A stretch of DNA of 64,000 bases from Mucilaginibacter polytrichastri (GCF_001911425.1 NZ_MPPL01000001.1:2475466-2539465), one strand, 5' to 3'; shown: positions 9,074 to 18,711, numbered from the stretch's first letter. Notes: generated by a model from the sequence alone, not told the origin. Made by a program: numbers and translations.

Positions 9074-9772
9074 ATGCAACCCGCCGATTATGAAACCCTC
9101 ACTCCTGACCAGGCCATCGCTTACCAGAACGAATTGCGGCAAAAGATCAGGATCGAACCGTTAGATAAACCCATCCGCATCATTGGCGGCGCGGATATCT
9201 CATTCAATAAATACTCGGAAATAGTTTATGCAGGTATTATCCTGCTCAAATACCCGGAGATGACCGTTATTAGTCATGCCTCTGTGGTTAGTCGTACGTC
9301 TTTTCCCTATATCTCAGGCTTGCTGGCTTTCCGCGAAGTGCCTGCGCTATTGGAGGTGTGGAATAAGCTCGATATTAAACCAGATCTGCTGGTATTAGAT
9401 GGCCAGGGCATAGCACATGAACGCCGCCTGGGCATTGCTACACATTTCGGGCTGGTAACCGATGTGCCAACCATTGGTAGCGCCAAAAGCAGGCTCAGAG
9501 GCAAATACGCCGAACCCGCTAACGAAGTCTTCGCTCAAAGCCCGATGTATGATCGTGATGAGGTAATCGGCACAGCTCTGCGCACAAAGAGAAACTGTAA
9601 TCCCATCTTTATCTCACCCGGCCACCGCATTAGTATGGAGCAAAGCGTTGAAGTGATTAAAAACTGTATCCGTGGCTACAGGATTCCCGAGCCTACCCGG
9701 CATGCGCATCTGCTGGTTAACAAGGTACGGGTTGACGATAGCGGGAAAGACACCCAGTTTAGCTTGTTTTAA
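9074..9772 (+). CDS. nfi: Endonuclease V
   Basis: 232 aa. Endonuclease V cuts DNA (and in some organisms RNA) one base 3' of deoxyinosine and so starts repair of deaminated adenine. The metal-binding acids D41 (GGADISF), E88 (AFREVP) and D109 (VLDGQGIAHERRLG) are at the spacing known for the family. The wedge region PYISGLLAFRE (usual form PYIPGLLAFRE, so Ser replaces Pro) and the length are as expected. It begins 13 nt after the rpoD terminator, so it is transcribed separately. Confidence 0.93.
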   Translation: MQPADYETLTPDQAIAYQNELRQKIRIEPLDKPIRIIGGADISFNKYSEIVYAGIILLKYPEMTVISHASVVSRTSFPYISGLLAFREVPALLEVWNKLDIKPDLLVLDGQGIAHERRLGIATHFGLVTDVPTIGSAKSRLRGKYAEPANEVFAQSPMYDRDEVIGTALRTKRNCNPIFISPGHRISMEQSVEVIKNCIRGYRIPEPTRHAHLLVNKVRVDDSGKDTQFSLF

Positions 9773-9844
9773 ACCCGTCTCCATAAGTTAGGCTCCCTGT
9801 AACGAATCCCGATTTCCAGCGTCTTACTGTTATACCACCTCGCC

Positions 9845-10825
9845 ATGCTTAAACGGGTTTTGCTTATTATGATTTTACTATCGGCTTTGTGCTGTGGTAA
9901 AGGCATGTGCAAATCGGGCATCATGATTGGCGGCATCAACCTGAAAACACTGGAACTAGGCGATTCTGACCCTTATGGCGATTTTAAGGTATTAACCGTG
10001 CCTATTAAGCGTGCCGGTAACCTCATTATTGTGGAGGCGCAGATAGATTCGCTTGTGGGTAACTTTGTGCTGGATACCGGCGCACCCTACCTGGTCTTAA
10101 ACGCCACTTATTTTCGTGATCTGCCTAAAATTAATGAGCAGGACGCTGGCGGCATCAATGGCCGCACTGGCGGTACATTTACTGCGGTGGTGCATAATTT
10201 CTCCTTAGGCTTTGATCTGCATTACGACCGCCTGATTGCCGACGTAACCGACCTATCCGGGATTGAAAACAGCAAGAAGATTAAAATACTGGGCCTGCTG
10301 GGTACCCGCGTATTTGCCAAACTAGCCATCACGATAGATCTTTCCAAAAATCTTTTATATATCCACAAGTTGGACAAACAAGGCGAAATATTATCCGCTG
10401 AACGTGTATTTGATAAGCCCGATGTTAAAACCACGTTTAAATACATGAACGACGTGATCTTTATTAAAGGCAACGTGAGTGATAAAAGCATTTGGTTTGC
10501 CTTTGATACCGGCGCCGAAACAAATATGCTTGATTTCCATGTATCCAAAAAGATCATCAAATCATTACAGGTTATCAATCGTAACAATGTGGTGGGTGTA
10601 GGCGGCACATCCTACGAAATTATTTATGCGCACTTTGATAAGCTGATTATTGGCGATTATCCTTTTATAAGTAACAGGGTGTTAGTGTCAAACCTCGAAA
10701 ACATTGGCAAGGCCTATGGTTACACAGTTGACGGTATATTAGGTTATGACTTTTTTGCACGCGGCATTTTCACCATAAATTTCGCTAAAAAAGAATTTGA
10801 AATGTACATTTACAATCATCAATAG
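9845..10825 (+). CDS. Secreted retropepsin/pepsin-like aspartyl protease family protein
   Basis: 326 aa. An N-terminal hydrophobic signal (MLKRVLLIMILLSALCC) suggests export; the cysteines do not fit a clean lipobox. Two aspartyl-protease active-site motifs are present: FVLDTGA with Asp77 and WFAFDTGAETNM with Asp221, each followed by a Gly-rich flap-like segment, and a final hydrophobic GILGYDFF block. This internal duplication is that of a two-lobed clan AA peptidase. Substrate unknown. The next gene starts 6 nt after its stop codon, so the two are probably co-transcribed. Confidence 0.82.
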   Translation: MLKRVLLIMILLSALCCGKGMCKSGIMIGGINLKTLELGDSDPYGDFKVLTVPIKRAGNLIIVEAQIDSLVGNFVLDTGAPYLVLNATYFRDLPKINEQDAGGINGRTGGTFTAVVHNFSLGFDLHYDRLIADVTDLSGIENSKKIKILGLLGTRVFAKLAITIDLSKNLLYIHKLDKQGEILSAERVFDKPDVKTTFKYMNDVIFIKGNVSDKSIWFAFDTGAETNMLDFHVSKKIIKSLQVINRNNVVGVGGTSYEIIYAHFDKLIIGDYPFISNRVLVSNLENIGKAYGYTVDGILGYDFFARGIFTINFAKKEFEMYIYNHQ

Positions 10826-10831
10826 TACAAA

Positions 10832-12250
10832 ATGAGGACGCTTAAACATTTATTTACAATGTTACTGATGCTTTGCAGCTTAACGGCAGCAATAGCGCAG
10901 AAGCGTAACCGCATTATGATGCTGCGTGGCCATATCATGTTGATAGTAGACATTAATACAAGCAAAACTGAGATTGACAGCCTATTAAAAGTTGGTGGCG
11001 TAACCGGGCAAACTGCAGATATGCTGTTGCATGGCAACTATAAACCCGCTATTAAGGACGGCTGGAATGTTAAGGCTAAAAAGAACATCATTAAGTTAGA
11101 CCGGTCCTTATCAGACACTGGTCAAAACACGCAGATTACTCCTTACCTGCTTAGCAGCAACGTATACAAAAACAATTCGAGAGCAGGTTACCCGGCTGAT
11201 GTGGCTTATGGTGTAAATAATTTTTCGAGGGTTACCGTGCACGAACTTCCCTCGGGCCTAACCCGTTTCTTTGTGCCGGGCAATACGCAGGTAAAGCGGG
11301 TGCAGCTGTCGGGTAATTTCAACAACTGGAGCACCATTAAAGGCAACATGAACAGAACCGACAGCGGCTGGGTATACGATATGAGGCTGGAGGCTGGAAA
11401 GTATTATTATAAACTGATTATCGGTGGTAACTGGACGGCAGACACTTACAATAACCTAACCGAAGATGACGGCCTGGGCAATACCAATTCTGTTTACTAC
11501 CGTTATAATTATACGTTCAGGCTGGCAGGTTATCCGTCGGCCCGAAAAGTTAGCGTTACAGGCACTTTTAACAAGGGAGCAGAAATACCCATGCGTTTAA
11601 AGGACGGCCTATGGGAAGGGCAGCTTTACCTGCATGATGGTAATTACCTTTACCGCTTTATGGTAAATGGCTCGCCCATTACCGACCCTGCAAACAAGCT
11701 CACCCAAAAACAAAATAACGTACTGAATTCGGTATTGCTAATGGGCGAAAACATCACCTTCAAGCTCAACGGTTATACTAATGCCCGCAAAGTATATGTT
11801 ACCGGTGGCTTTAGTAACTGGGATGCCGATATGCTGCCGCTTACCAAAACAGCTACAGGCTGGGTATTGCCTTACACCATTTCGGCGGGTAATTACCAAT
11901 ATAAATTTATTGTAGATGGCCAGTGGATCACCGATCCGGCTAATCCGCATCAAATCAGCACCGACGGTAAAACTAATTCGTTTCTGGTTGTGCGACCCAA
12001 CCGCACATTTACGCTCAAGGGCTATAGCGCAGCCCATACTGTGCGCCTAACTGGTGACTTTATTAACTGGAACGAACAAGGCTACACACTGGAACACAGA
12101 GGTGATGAATGGACAATTAGCCTGCGCCTTAAGCCGGGCAAATACCTTTACAAGTTTCTGATTGATGGTAACTGGATCTTAGACCCGGGCAATAAGCAAT
12201 GGGAACAAAACCAGTTTGGCACAGGTAATTCTGTATTGTGGATAGAATAA
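10832..12250 (+). CDS. Exported protein with four tandem glycogen-binding-like E-set (CBM48/AMPK1-like) domains
   Basis: 472 aa. A signal peptide (about 1-22, ending AIAQ) is followed by about 120 residues I do not recognise, then four repeats of about 80 aa (approximately 144-226, 227-307, 308-389, 390-472). Each follows the same pattern: a hydrophobic strand, (V)xLxGxFNNW, a short linker, a Trp, then AGxYxYKFxIDGxWxxDP. That is the carbohydrate-binding E-set fold of glycogen-branching enzymes and AMPK beta. No catalytic domain is seen, so it is more likely to bind than to cleave. The partner may be the aspartyl protease encoded just upstream. Confidence 0.85.
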   Translation: MRTLKHLFTMLLMLCSLTAAIAQKRNRIMMLRGHIMLIVDINTSKTEIDSLLKVGGVTGQTADMLLHGNYKPAIKDGWNVKAKKNIIKLDRSLSDTGQNTQITPYLLSSNVYKNNSRAGYPADVAYGVNNFSRVTVHELPSGLTRFFVPGNTQVKRVQLSGNFNNWSTIKGNMNRTDSGWVYDMRLEAGKYYYKLIIGGNWTADTYNNLTEDDGLGNTNSVYYRYNYTFRLAGYPSARKVSVTGTFNKGAEIPMRLKDGLWEGQLYLHDGNYLYRFMVNGSPITDPANKLTQKQNNVLNSVLLMGENITFKLNGYTNARKVYVTGGFSNWDADMLPLTKTATGWVLPYTISAGNYQYKFIVDGQWITDPANPHQISTDGKTNSFLVVRPNRTFTLKGYSAAHTVRLTGDFINWNEQGYTLEHRGDEWTISLRLKPGKYLYKFLIDGNWILDPGNKQWEQNQFGTGNSVLWIE

Positions 12251-12297
12251 ACCCGCAATAATTTGGTTACCAGGCCGTTTAGCTATTTTCGACCTAA

Positions 12298-12621
12298 ATG
12301 ACCCATCTCCGACCTTTGCTTTTCCAGTTTTATAAAACATTTCTGTGGTGGAACCTGCTGATAACCATAGTAGCTATTTATGCTGTAAATTTGGGTGGGC
12401 CGGGCAATGTTGGCAATAGCATCATCATTAAACTAATCGGTTATCTGGGTGCATGGTCTTTTCAAACTTACTTTTATAAGTATGTGTATTTCTATTACCG
12501 CAATGCGGGACAGTCTGTTAAAAAGCTATATAGTTATACTTTTAGTATCGATTTCGTAACGTACCTCCTGCTAACAGGTTCTTATATCATTTACATACAT
12601 TATCCACATGTTAAAGGTTGA
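12298..12621 (+). CDS. Small membrane protein upstream of and overlapping an ABC ATPase
   Basis: 107 aa with three likely membrane segments (about residues 17-32, 43-66 and 83-101) and aromatic-rich loops (YFYKYVYFYYR). I do not recognise the family. Its last 14 nt overlap the ATPase gene, so the two are translationally coupled, which suggests a functional link such as a minimal membrane partner. Confidence 0.7.
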   Translation: MTHLRPLLFQFYKTFLWWNLLITIVAIYAVNLGGPGNVGNSIIIKLIGYLGAWSFQTYFYKYVYFYYRNAGQSVKKLYSYTFSIDFVTYLLLTGSYIIYIHYPHVKG

Positions 12622-13261
12622 TAGCGTACAACTCGATTTCGACGGACGCAAAATTTTGCAGAACGTTTACCTGGATTGCAAGCCGGGCGAAGTTACCGGA
12701 TTGCTGGGCCGTAACGGCAGCGGCAAATCAAGCCTGCTGAAAATCATTTTTGGCACCCTTACGCCGTATTATAAATATGTAAGCATTGATGATGCATTTG
12801 TGCAGAAAGGTTATTTAAATAACCGGATAGCTTATTTACCCCAACACAATTACCTGCCACAAAACATCGTGATCAAACACCTCGCCCCTATGCTGGTTGA
12901 TCCATTGGCTTGGGATGAGTTTGCAGCCTATCCGCTTTATCAGGAGCATCAGCATAAAAAGCCACGCGAACTATCGGGCGGTGAACTGCGTAAACTGGAA
13001 ACACTGATGATCCTCTATAGCAAAGCCGACTATATTTTGCTGGATGAACCTTTTACCCATATCTCGCCAGTACAGGCAGAAGAGATTAAAGCAATTATCC
13101 GCAAGCGGGCAACTTACAAGGGCTTTATCATTACAGACCATCAGTATTACAATATTTTAGAGATTAGTGATAAAATAATCCTGATTGATAATGGCAGTAC
13201 AAAGCTGGTTAAAAACAAAGAAGATTTGATAACTTACGGCTACCTTAGTAGTAATAGTTAA
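12608..13261 (+). CDS. ABC transporter-type ATP-binding protein, orphan
   Basis: 217 aa. Walker A GRNGSGKS (residues 34-41), Q-loop AYLPQHN, signature LSGGELRKLE (about 122-131), Walker B YILLDEPF (about 141-148) and the switch His in IITDHQYY are all present, so it should hydrolyse ATP. The peptide after Walker B lacks the usual SALD D-loop (it reads THISPVQAEE). No permease gene is adjacent; only the 107-aa membrane protein overlaps it. What it moves, if anything, is unknown. Confidence 0.88.
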   Translation: MLKVDSVQLDFDGRKILQNVYLDCKPGEVTGLLGRNGSGKSSLLKIIFGTLTPYYKYVSIDDAFVQKGYLNNRIAYLPQHNYLPQNIVIKHLAPMLVDPLAWDEFAAYPLYQEHQHKKPRELSGGELRKLETLMILYSKADYILLDEPFTHISPVQAEEIKAIIRKRATYKGFIITDHQYYNILEISDKIILIDNGSTKLVKNKEDLITYGYLSSNS

Positions 13262-13273
13262 CCAATACCTATA

Positions 13274-14065
13274 ATGACCATACCCATTTACCAGGCCGAT
13301 GCTTTTACCGACCGTTTATTTGGCGGCAACCCGGCCGCAATTTGCCCGCTTGAGGAGTGGCTACCGGATGAAACCATGCAGAAAATTGCATTGGAGAATA
13401 ACCTGGCCGAGACTGCTTTCTTTGTAAAAACTACCCGTGGATATCATCTGCGCTGGTTTACCCCCGAACTGGAGATTGACGTTTGTGGCCATGCTACCTT
13501 AGCAACCGCCCATATTATTTATACGCAATTGGGTTACACCGGCGAAGAAATATTGTTTGAAACCCAGAAAGCCGGAATACTTAAAGTATCTAAACATGGG
13601 GATAAATACACGCTCGATTTCCCTTCCAGGCCACCAATACCAGTAGACCTGACCACCGGTTTACTGGAAGCACTGGGTGATAATGGTAAAGAGCCGATAG
13701 CTGTATTACGATCGCGCGATTACTTTTTGGTTTATGAAAACGAGCAAGACATTGTGGACATTAACCCCGACCATATGGCCCTATCAAAAATTGATACCAT
13801 TGGCGTAATTGTAACCGCCCCTGGCAATACAGTGGATTTTGTTTCCCGTTTTTTTGCGCCCGCCGCCGGTGTTCCCGAAGACCCGGTTACCGGTTCGGCA
13901 CACTGCAACCTCATCCCTTACTGGGCCGAAAAATTGGGCAAAACCCAGCTCCATGCCTACCAGATATCTGCCCGCAAAGGCGAACTCTGGTGCGAACTCA
14001 AAGGCGACCGCGTACTGATGAGCGGCAAAGTGGTGACGTATTTGAAAGGCGAGATATATGTTTAA
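13274..14065 (+). CDS. PhzF-family isomerase
   Basis: 263 aa. The N-terminal YQADAFTDRLFGGNPAAICPL, catalytic glutamate E46 in NNLAETAFF, the RWFTPELEIDVCGHATLA block and the C-terminal FFAPAAGVPEDPVTGSAHC repeat of the fold are diagnostic of the PhzF/diaminopimelate-epimerase-fold family. PhzF itself isomerises DHHA in phenazine synthesis, but no phenazine genes are nearby and most members have unknown substrates. It starts 12 nt after the ABC ATPase gene and may be in the same transcript. Confidence 0.9.
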   Translation: MTIPIYQADAFTDRLFGGNPAAICPLEEWLPDETMQKIALENNLAETAFFVKTTRGYHLRWFTPELEIDVCGHATLATAHIIYTQLGYTGEEILFETQKAGILKVSKHGDKYTLDFPSRPPIPVDLTTGLLEALGDNGKEPIAVLRSRDYFLVYENEQDIVDINPDHMALSKIDTIGVIVTAPGNTVDFVSRFFAPAAGVPEDPVTGSAHCNLIPYWAEKLGKTQLHAYQISARKGELWCELKGDRVLMSGKVVTYLKGEIYV

Positions 14066-14109
14066 CTGTCGGGCTGAGGGAATAAAGGCAAATAATTAGA
14101 ACTGACCTA

Positions 14110-14778
14110 ATGACACTTAACTCAGAATTAAAACAATATTTAGCTAAAAATTTTCCCGGATTACAACTTACCCAACCTTTATTTTATAAAAAAATTCCAG
14201 GATTGCGGTTTGATTTGCAAGATGAGAAACTTGAAGCAGGGTCGAATAATAATTTACAGGAATATCTTGCAGAAGTAAACAGACGTATTAACATAATTTA
14301 TAATGAAGTTATTAATGCCAATGATGATATTCTGATTTTCTATAATTGTTATACTTGGAAAAGAAGAAAGATCAGGAAGAGTAATTACATAATAAAACAA
14401 CTATTAAATCCTCTCCCACCTCATCAATTTAAAAGAACAAACACTCCTCCTAATAATGATAAATACTTTAAGGGTGACAGATCTTGTCAGCTAATAATTA
14501 AAGACAAAGCGAGCAATATTAACTTCAAAAATATTTTTAAGGCTATTTCACACACCGATTTCTACTTTAGGCCTGTAATTGAAGGTGAAGTTTACATTAT
14601 CAACGAAACAACTAATATTATTATATTGATGTATGATGACAGAGGTTGTGATGTAATTTCTAATGATATTCCAATATTAAGAAGCTACTATAACAAGCTA
14701 TCTGACTTGGTTTTAGAATACGATCGTGAACAAATCATCAAAACACTATCATTAGATAATGTTAATCCTCCACACTAA
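14110..14778 (+). CDS. DUF3885 family protein
   Basis: 222 aa, cytoplasmic. The C-terminal half carries the DUF3885 pattern: a HTDFYFRP block, a strand-rich IIILMYDDRGCDVIS and a closing YNKLSDLVLEYDREQI. The function of the family is not known; members often occur as scattered single genes. Codon use is visibly more AT-rich than in the genes on either side, which hints at later acquisition. No partner gene is evident. Confidence 0.78.
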   Translation: MTLNSELKQYLAKNFPGLQLTQPLFYKKIPGLRFDLQDEKLEAGSNNNLQEYLAEVNRRINIIYNEVINANDDILIFYNCYTWKRRKIRKSNYIIKQLLNPLPPHQFKRTNTPPNNDKYFKGDRSCQLIIKDKASNINFKNIFKAISHTDFYFRPVIEGEVYIINETTNIIILMYDDRGCDVISNDIPILRSYYNKLSDLVLEYDREQIIKTLSLDNVNPPH

Positions 14779-14845
14779 ATAATCAACATCTTACAAATAA
14801 AACAAGCACTAAAAACGCTACTTTGCAGGTATAAACCAATTAACA

Positions 14846-15712
14846 ATGCCTGCTAAACTTACCCCTATTTTCAGAGCACTTATATGCCTTGCATTTTTCG
14901 CATCAACCGCACAAGCGCAAACCGTTATCCCGCTTTGGAAAAACGGCGCACCCGGTTTCGAGAACCGAAAAAACGAACCGGAGCAGGCTAAAGACTATTG
15001 GATTAAAAATATCCACAATCCATCTGTAACCGTTTTTTTGCCGCCTAAAGAAAAAGCCACAGGCGCGGCCGTAGTAGTTTGTCCTGGCGGCGGGCACAGG
15101 CTATTGGTTTATAATGCCGAAGGTGTGGATGCTGCCAAATACCTCAATAATTTAGGTGTAGCTGTTTTTGTACTGAAATACCGCCTGGGGCGCGATACCT
15201 TATCACCTTACCAGATAGAGGTGCATGCCAAGCAAGATGGTTTCCGTGCCATGCGCCTGGTGCGCAGCCTTGCACCAGAATACGGCTTGGATACCAACCG
15301 TATCGGCATGATGGGCTTTTCTGCCGGTGGCGAAGTTGTAGATATGGTGGCATTCGGCCATGATGATACCAACCCAAAATCAAAAGATCCGGTCGATCAT
15401 CAAAATGCTAAACCCAGCTTTATGATCCAGATCTATCCAGGTCCGGGTTATATACCAGATGTGATTCCGGCTAATGCGCCGCCTGTATTTTTACTGGCCG
15501 CTAACGATGACCCTTGCTGTTCTATTTCTGTGATGCAGCTAATGGAAAGATACCGCGCAGCCAAAGTACCTGCCGAGTTGCATGTTTTTACCCAGGGGCA
15601 GCATGGCTTTAATATGGGCAACCGCTCCAAACTAAAATCAGTCCACAGCTGGCCAGACCGTATGGCCGATTGGCTATCTGATAATAACTATTTAACGCCT
15701 GTGGTAAAATAG
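14846..15712 (+). CDS. Exported alpha/beta-hydrolase (acetyl-esterase-like)
   Basis: 288 aa. A signal peptide (1-24, ending AQAQ) targets it to the periplasm. The oxyanion loop PGGGH (80-84), nucleophile Ser159 in GFSAGG, an acidic site near LLAANDDPCC and the His in GQHGFN complete the triad of a BD-FAE/acetylxylan-esterase-like hydrolase. The family removes ester groups from sugars; the true substrate cannot be told, and no glycanase gene adjoins. Confidence 0.87.
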   Translation: MPAKLTPIFRALICLAFFASTAQAQTVIPLWKNGAPGFENRKNEPEQAKDYWIKNIHNPSVTVFLPPKEKATGAAVVVCPGGGHRLLVYNAEGVDAAKYLNNLGVAVFVLKYRLGRDTLSPYQIEVHAKQDGFRAMRLVRSLAPEYGLDTNRIGMMGFSAGGEVVDMVAFGHDDTNPKSKDPVDHQNAKPSFMIQIYPGPGYIPDVIPANAPPVFLLAANDDPCCSISVMQLMERYRAAKVPAELHVFTQGQHGFNMGNRSKLKSVHSWPDRMADWLSDNNYLTPVVK

Positions 15713-15894
15713 CATGCTGTCAAGTGGGTGTTTGGACATAACGGTGAGGCATTACACGCAGATGCTTCGAGAGCCTCAATATGCGTTACGTTTTAATTTT
15801 AATATTCCAAAGCAACATCATTTATAATCTCAAACAAAATCCTACCTTTAGTTCAGGCAGTAGCAATTGCCATGACTAAACCTTATTAATACCA

Positions 15895-17994
15895 ATGATT
15901 GCCGAGCATAAAGGCGAAGTGCCTCTTGTTGTATACACGCTCCCATTTTTAGCCGGTATTTTTTTTGCGTTGTTTTTCAATATTCAAGGCTCTTTTATTC
16001 CGCTCCTTATTTCTAGCTGCCTGTGTGCTGCATTTATATTACTCAATTTACTTTATAACCGGTTTAAACTTTATCGGCATCAATGGCTTGGTGGCTTACT
16101 GATCCATTGCATTTTATTTTCGGCAGGCATTATTGCCACACAACAACATGATGATCGTAACTATGTTAACTATTTCGCCAATAAAAATGCAGGCCGCTTA
16201 CTGGTGCTTATCAATACCGAACCAACCTTAAAAGGTAAATACTGGCATTGCAGCGCAAATGTAATACAGGCAAACACAAAAATTAAAAGCACGGCTACCC
16301 GCGGCAAACTGCTATTAACCATATTGGCCGATAGTATTAACCAATTTAAATATGGTGATGAATTACTATTACCGGCCAACTACAAACCGGTTGATCCACC
16401 GTTTAATCCGGGAGTTTTTAATTATAAGGCATACCTCGCCAATCAGCATATTTATCAGCAGTGTTTTCTGTTTCCGGGGCAGTACAAGCTAGTTGCCCAC
16501 AATGCCGGCAACCCGGTGATAGCCTATGCCATTAATTTACGGCAACGCCTGGTTCAAAAATTTAAAACCAATATTAAAGACCCCAATGCTGCGGCTGTTG
16601 CCTCTACACTGATACTGGGTTACAAGGCAGATCTGAGCCCCGATATATTACAAGCTTATGCCAAAACCGGCACTATCCATGTGCTCTCAGTTTCGGGTGC
16701 ACACGTGGCTATTGTATTTGTGTTCATCAGTTTCATGCTAAGCTTCTTAAACGGATCGAGATACGGTCAGTGGATTAAAGCCATTGTATCCATACTGCTA
16801 ATATGGGCTTATGCCCTGCTTACGGGCTTCTCTCCTGCCGTTTGCCGGGCAGCAGTGATGATTAGCATGATCATTTTGGGCAAGGCCGGATACCGCTACA
16901 CCAATATGGCCAACCTGCTCGCATTGTCAGCCTTTGCCTTGCTACTATATGACCCATTGCTGATCGCCGATGTAGGCTTCCAGCTTTCTTACCTGGCCGT
17001 GCTCGGCTTAATTATGTTGCAGCCGGTGATATTTAACTGGTTCGATTTTGAGCATAAATATGTCCGCAAGTTATGGTACTATATTTCGGCTTCGCTAGCT
17101 GCGCAGGTAATTACATTTCCATTAAGCGCGTTTTACTTTCATCAGTTCCCGCTGTATTTTTTAATAAGCAATTTATTTATTGTGATCCCTTCGGAAATCA
17201 TCCTCTTCAGCGGAATTATTGGTTTACTGGTACCGCAATGGCCGATAGTGAGTAAAGTTATCTTTTGGGTGCTGGAACAAACCATCATCATCATGAACAA
17301 AGGATTATTACTTATTGAGCAACAGCCCTACTCATCAATCAATAAGATCTGGTTCACCTGTTACGATTGTGTGCTGCTATTCGTTACGGTTATGGCGTTC
17401 TTTTACTTTATGTATAGCCGTAAAATCTGGCTGCTAAAATTTAGCCTGGTCTGTTTACTCATCACAACCTTCTCCGTAAGTTTCCGGCAGATCAAAAGTC
17501 TGCAAACTCAAAGCATCACTTTTTACAGCTTGAGCAAGCACGCGGCAATATTATTTAAGAACGGAGACCGTGGTGTGATGCTCTCCGATTTATCACCTAC
17601 CGATGCCAGCTACAAATACTCAATTCAACCCGGAATTGATAGCAATCAGGTCGATAATGTTCATATTATCAACATTTCTAACAATTTAAATATTACTTAT
17701 TTAAGGAAGAACGCATCACTCATTCAGTTCTTAAATAGCCGTTTACTGATCTTCGATCCTCATCTCCAAATCACCAGGTTACCGAAAAAATTAGCGGTAG
17801 ATTATCTTTACGTTACCGGCAACCCGCACAGCAAACTAAGTTTTATTAACCAAAATTACAGCTATAAAAAATTGATTATTGATGGCAGCAATTCACCACA
17901 AACCATCAAAAACCTTGTGAATGAAGCCGATAGCCTGCATATAAATTATACTGTTTTAAAACGTAACAATTCGCTGGTAGTTACATCTAACTGA
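15895..17994 (+). CDS. ComEC/Rec2-like membrane protein without an intact MBL domain
   Basis: 699 aa. Three hydrophobic segments at the N-terminus precede a DUF4131-like soluble domain (residues about 85-215), then the competence domain of many membrane helices starting at GTIHVLSVSGAHVAI, the hallmark of ComEC. ComEC forms the inner-membrane DNA uptake channel. The C-terminal 180 residues look like a worn metallo-beta-lactamase fold but have no HxHxDH metal motif. Only this competence gene is present in the window, so real DNA uptake cannot be claimed. Confidence 0.87.
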   Translation: MIAEHKGEVPLVVYTLPFLAGIFFALFFNIQGSFIPLLISSCLCAAFILLNLLYNRFKLYRHQWLGGLLIHCILFSAGIIATQQHDDRNYVNYFANKNAGRLLVLINTEPTLKGKYWHCSANVIQANTKIKSTATRGKLLLTILADSINQFKYGDELLLPANYKPVDPPFNPGVFNYKAYLANQHIYQQCFLFPGQYKLVAHNAGNPVIAYAINLRQRLVQKFKTNIKDPNAAAVASTLILGYKADLSPDILQAYAKTGTIHVLSVSGAHVAIVFVFISFMLSFLNGSRYGQWIKAIVSILLIWAYALLTGFSPAVCRAAVMISMIILGKAGYRYTNMANLLALSAFALLLYDPLLIADVGFQLSYLAVLGLIMLQPVIFNWFDFEHKYVRKLWYYISASLAAQVITFPLSAFYFHQFPLYFLISNLFIVIPSEIILFSGIIGLLVPQWPIVSKVIFWVLEQTIIIMNKGLLLIEQQPYSSINKIWFTCYDCVLLFVTVMAFFYFMYSRKIWLLKFSLVCLLITTFSVSFRQIKSLQTQSITFYSLSKHAAILFKNGDRGVMLSDLSPTDASYKYSIQPGIDSNQVDNVHIINISNNLNITYLRKNASLIQFLNSRLLIFDPHLQITRLPKKLAVDYLYVTGNPHSKLSFINQNYSYKKLIIDGSNSPQTIKNLVNEADSLHINYTVLKRNNSLVVTSN

Positions 17995-18066
17995 CATACC
18001 TGATTAAACGAAAAAGAAAATTTGTATCTAAATCATAAAACAAATAACTTGTATCAAATTTAAAAC

Positions 18067-18711
18067 ATGAAATTAAAATTTTTAAGTGTTGCATTAGGCG
18101 TAGTACTATCAGCAACTGCAATTACTGCATCAGCGCAAAAAGCTTATACTGAAGGTGTTGTTAGCTACACAGCTACCGCCGGCGGACAAACTGTTGATTC
18201 TAAACTTTACTTTAAAGGTGACTCAAGTTCAACAGGTGGACAGCGTGGCCCGGCTACTTTTAAAACCATTATGGCAAAAGGCGGCGATTACCTGGCTATT
18301 TTAATTGATGTGCCTATTGCCAACATGAAAAAAGCAGCTATCGGTACCCCTGCCGAATTAGAGTCATTTAAAGATCAGGAGCCTCAATTTACTTTTACTC
18401 CAAGCACCGAAGCCAAAGTAATTAATGGCTTTAACTGTACAAAAGTAACAGTAAAAGACGCTAAAAGCGGCCAAAGCTACGAGGCTTGGGTAACTAAAGA
18501 TGTTACTGTCCCTGTTAACCTGATCACTAAATATTTTGCTGCAGCAGGTGGTTTCCCAATCCAGTTTACTACTATGCAAATGGGACAGCCATTATCTATC
18601 GTTATTAAATCTATTTCTGGCGATAAAGTTCCGGCCGGTACTTTTTCTATACCAGCAGGTTACGATAAAATTACAATAACCGACCTGAATGCGTTGAGCG
18701 GCGGTCATTAA
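18067..18711 (+). CDS. Exported protein of unknown function, DUF4412-like
   Basis: 214 aa with a clear signal peptide (1-23, ending ASAQ). The rest is a soluble, beta-rich domain: TEGVVSYTATAGGQTVDSKLYFKGD, then VINGFNCTKVTVKDAKSGQSYEAWVT and a closing VPAGTFSIPAGY. This pattern (small protein measuring a residual ...G.fnCtK... followed by EaWvt) recalls DUF4412 proteins of Bacteroidota; I am not certain. Probably periplasmic or surface-attached. Single gene. Confidence 0.75.
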   Translation: MKLKFLSVALGVVLSATAITASAQKAYTEGVVSYTATAGGQTVDSKLYFKGDSSSTGGQRGPATFKTIMAKGGDYLAILIDVPIANMKKAAIGTPAELESFKDQEPQFTFTPSTEAKVINGFNCTKVTVKDAKSGQSYEAWVTKDVTVPVNLITKYFAAAGGFPIQFTTMQMGQPLSIVIKSISGDKVPAGTFSIPAGYDKITITDLNALSGGH

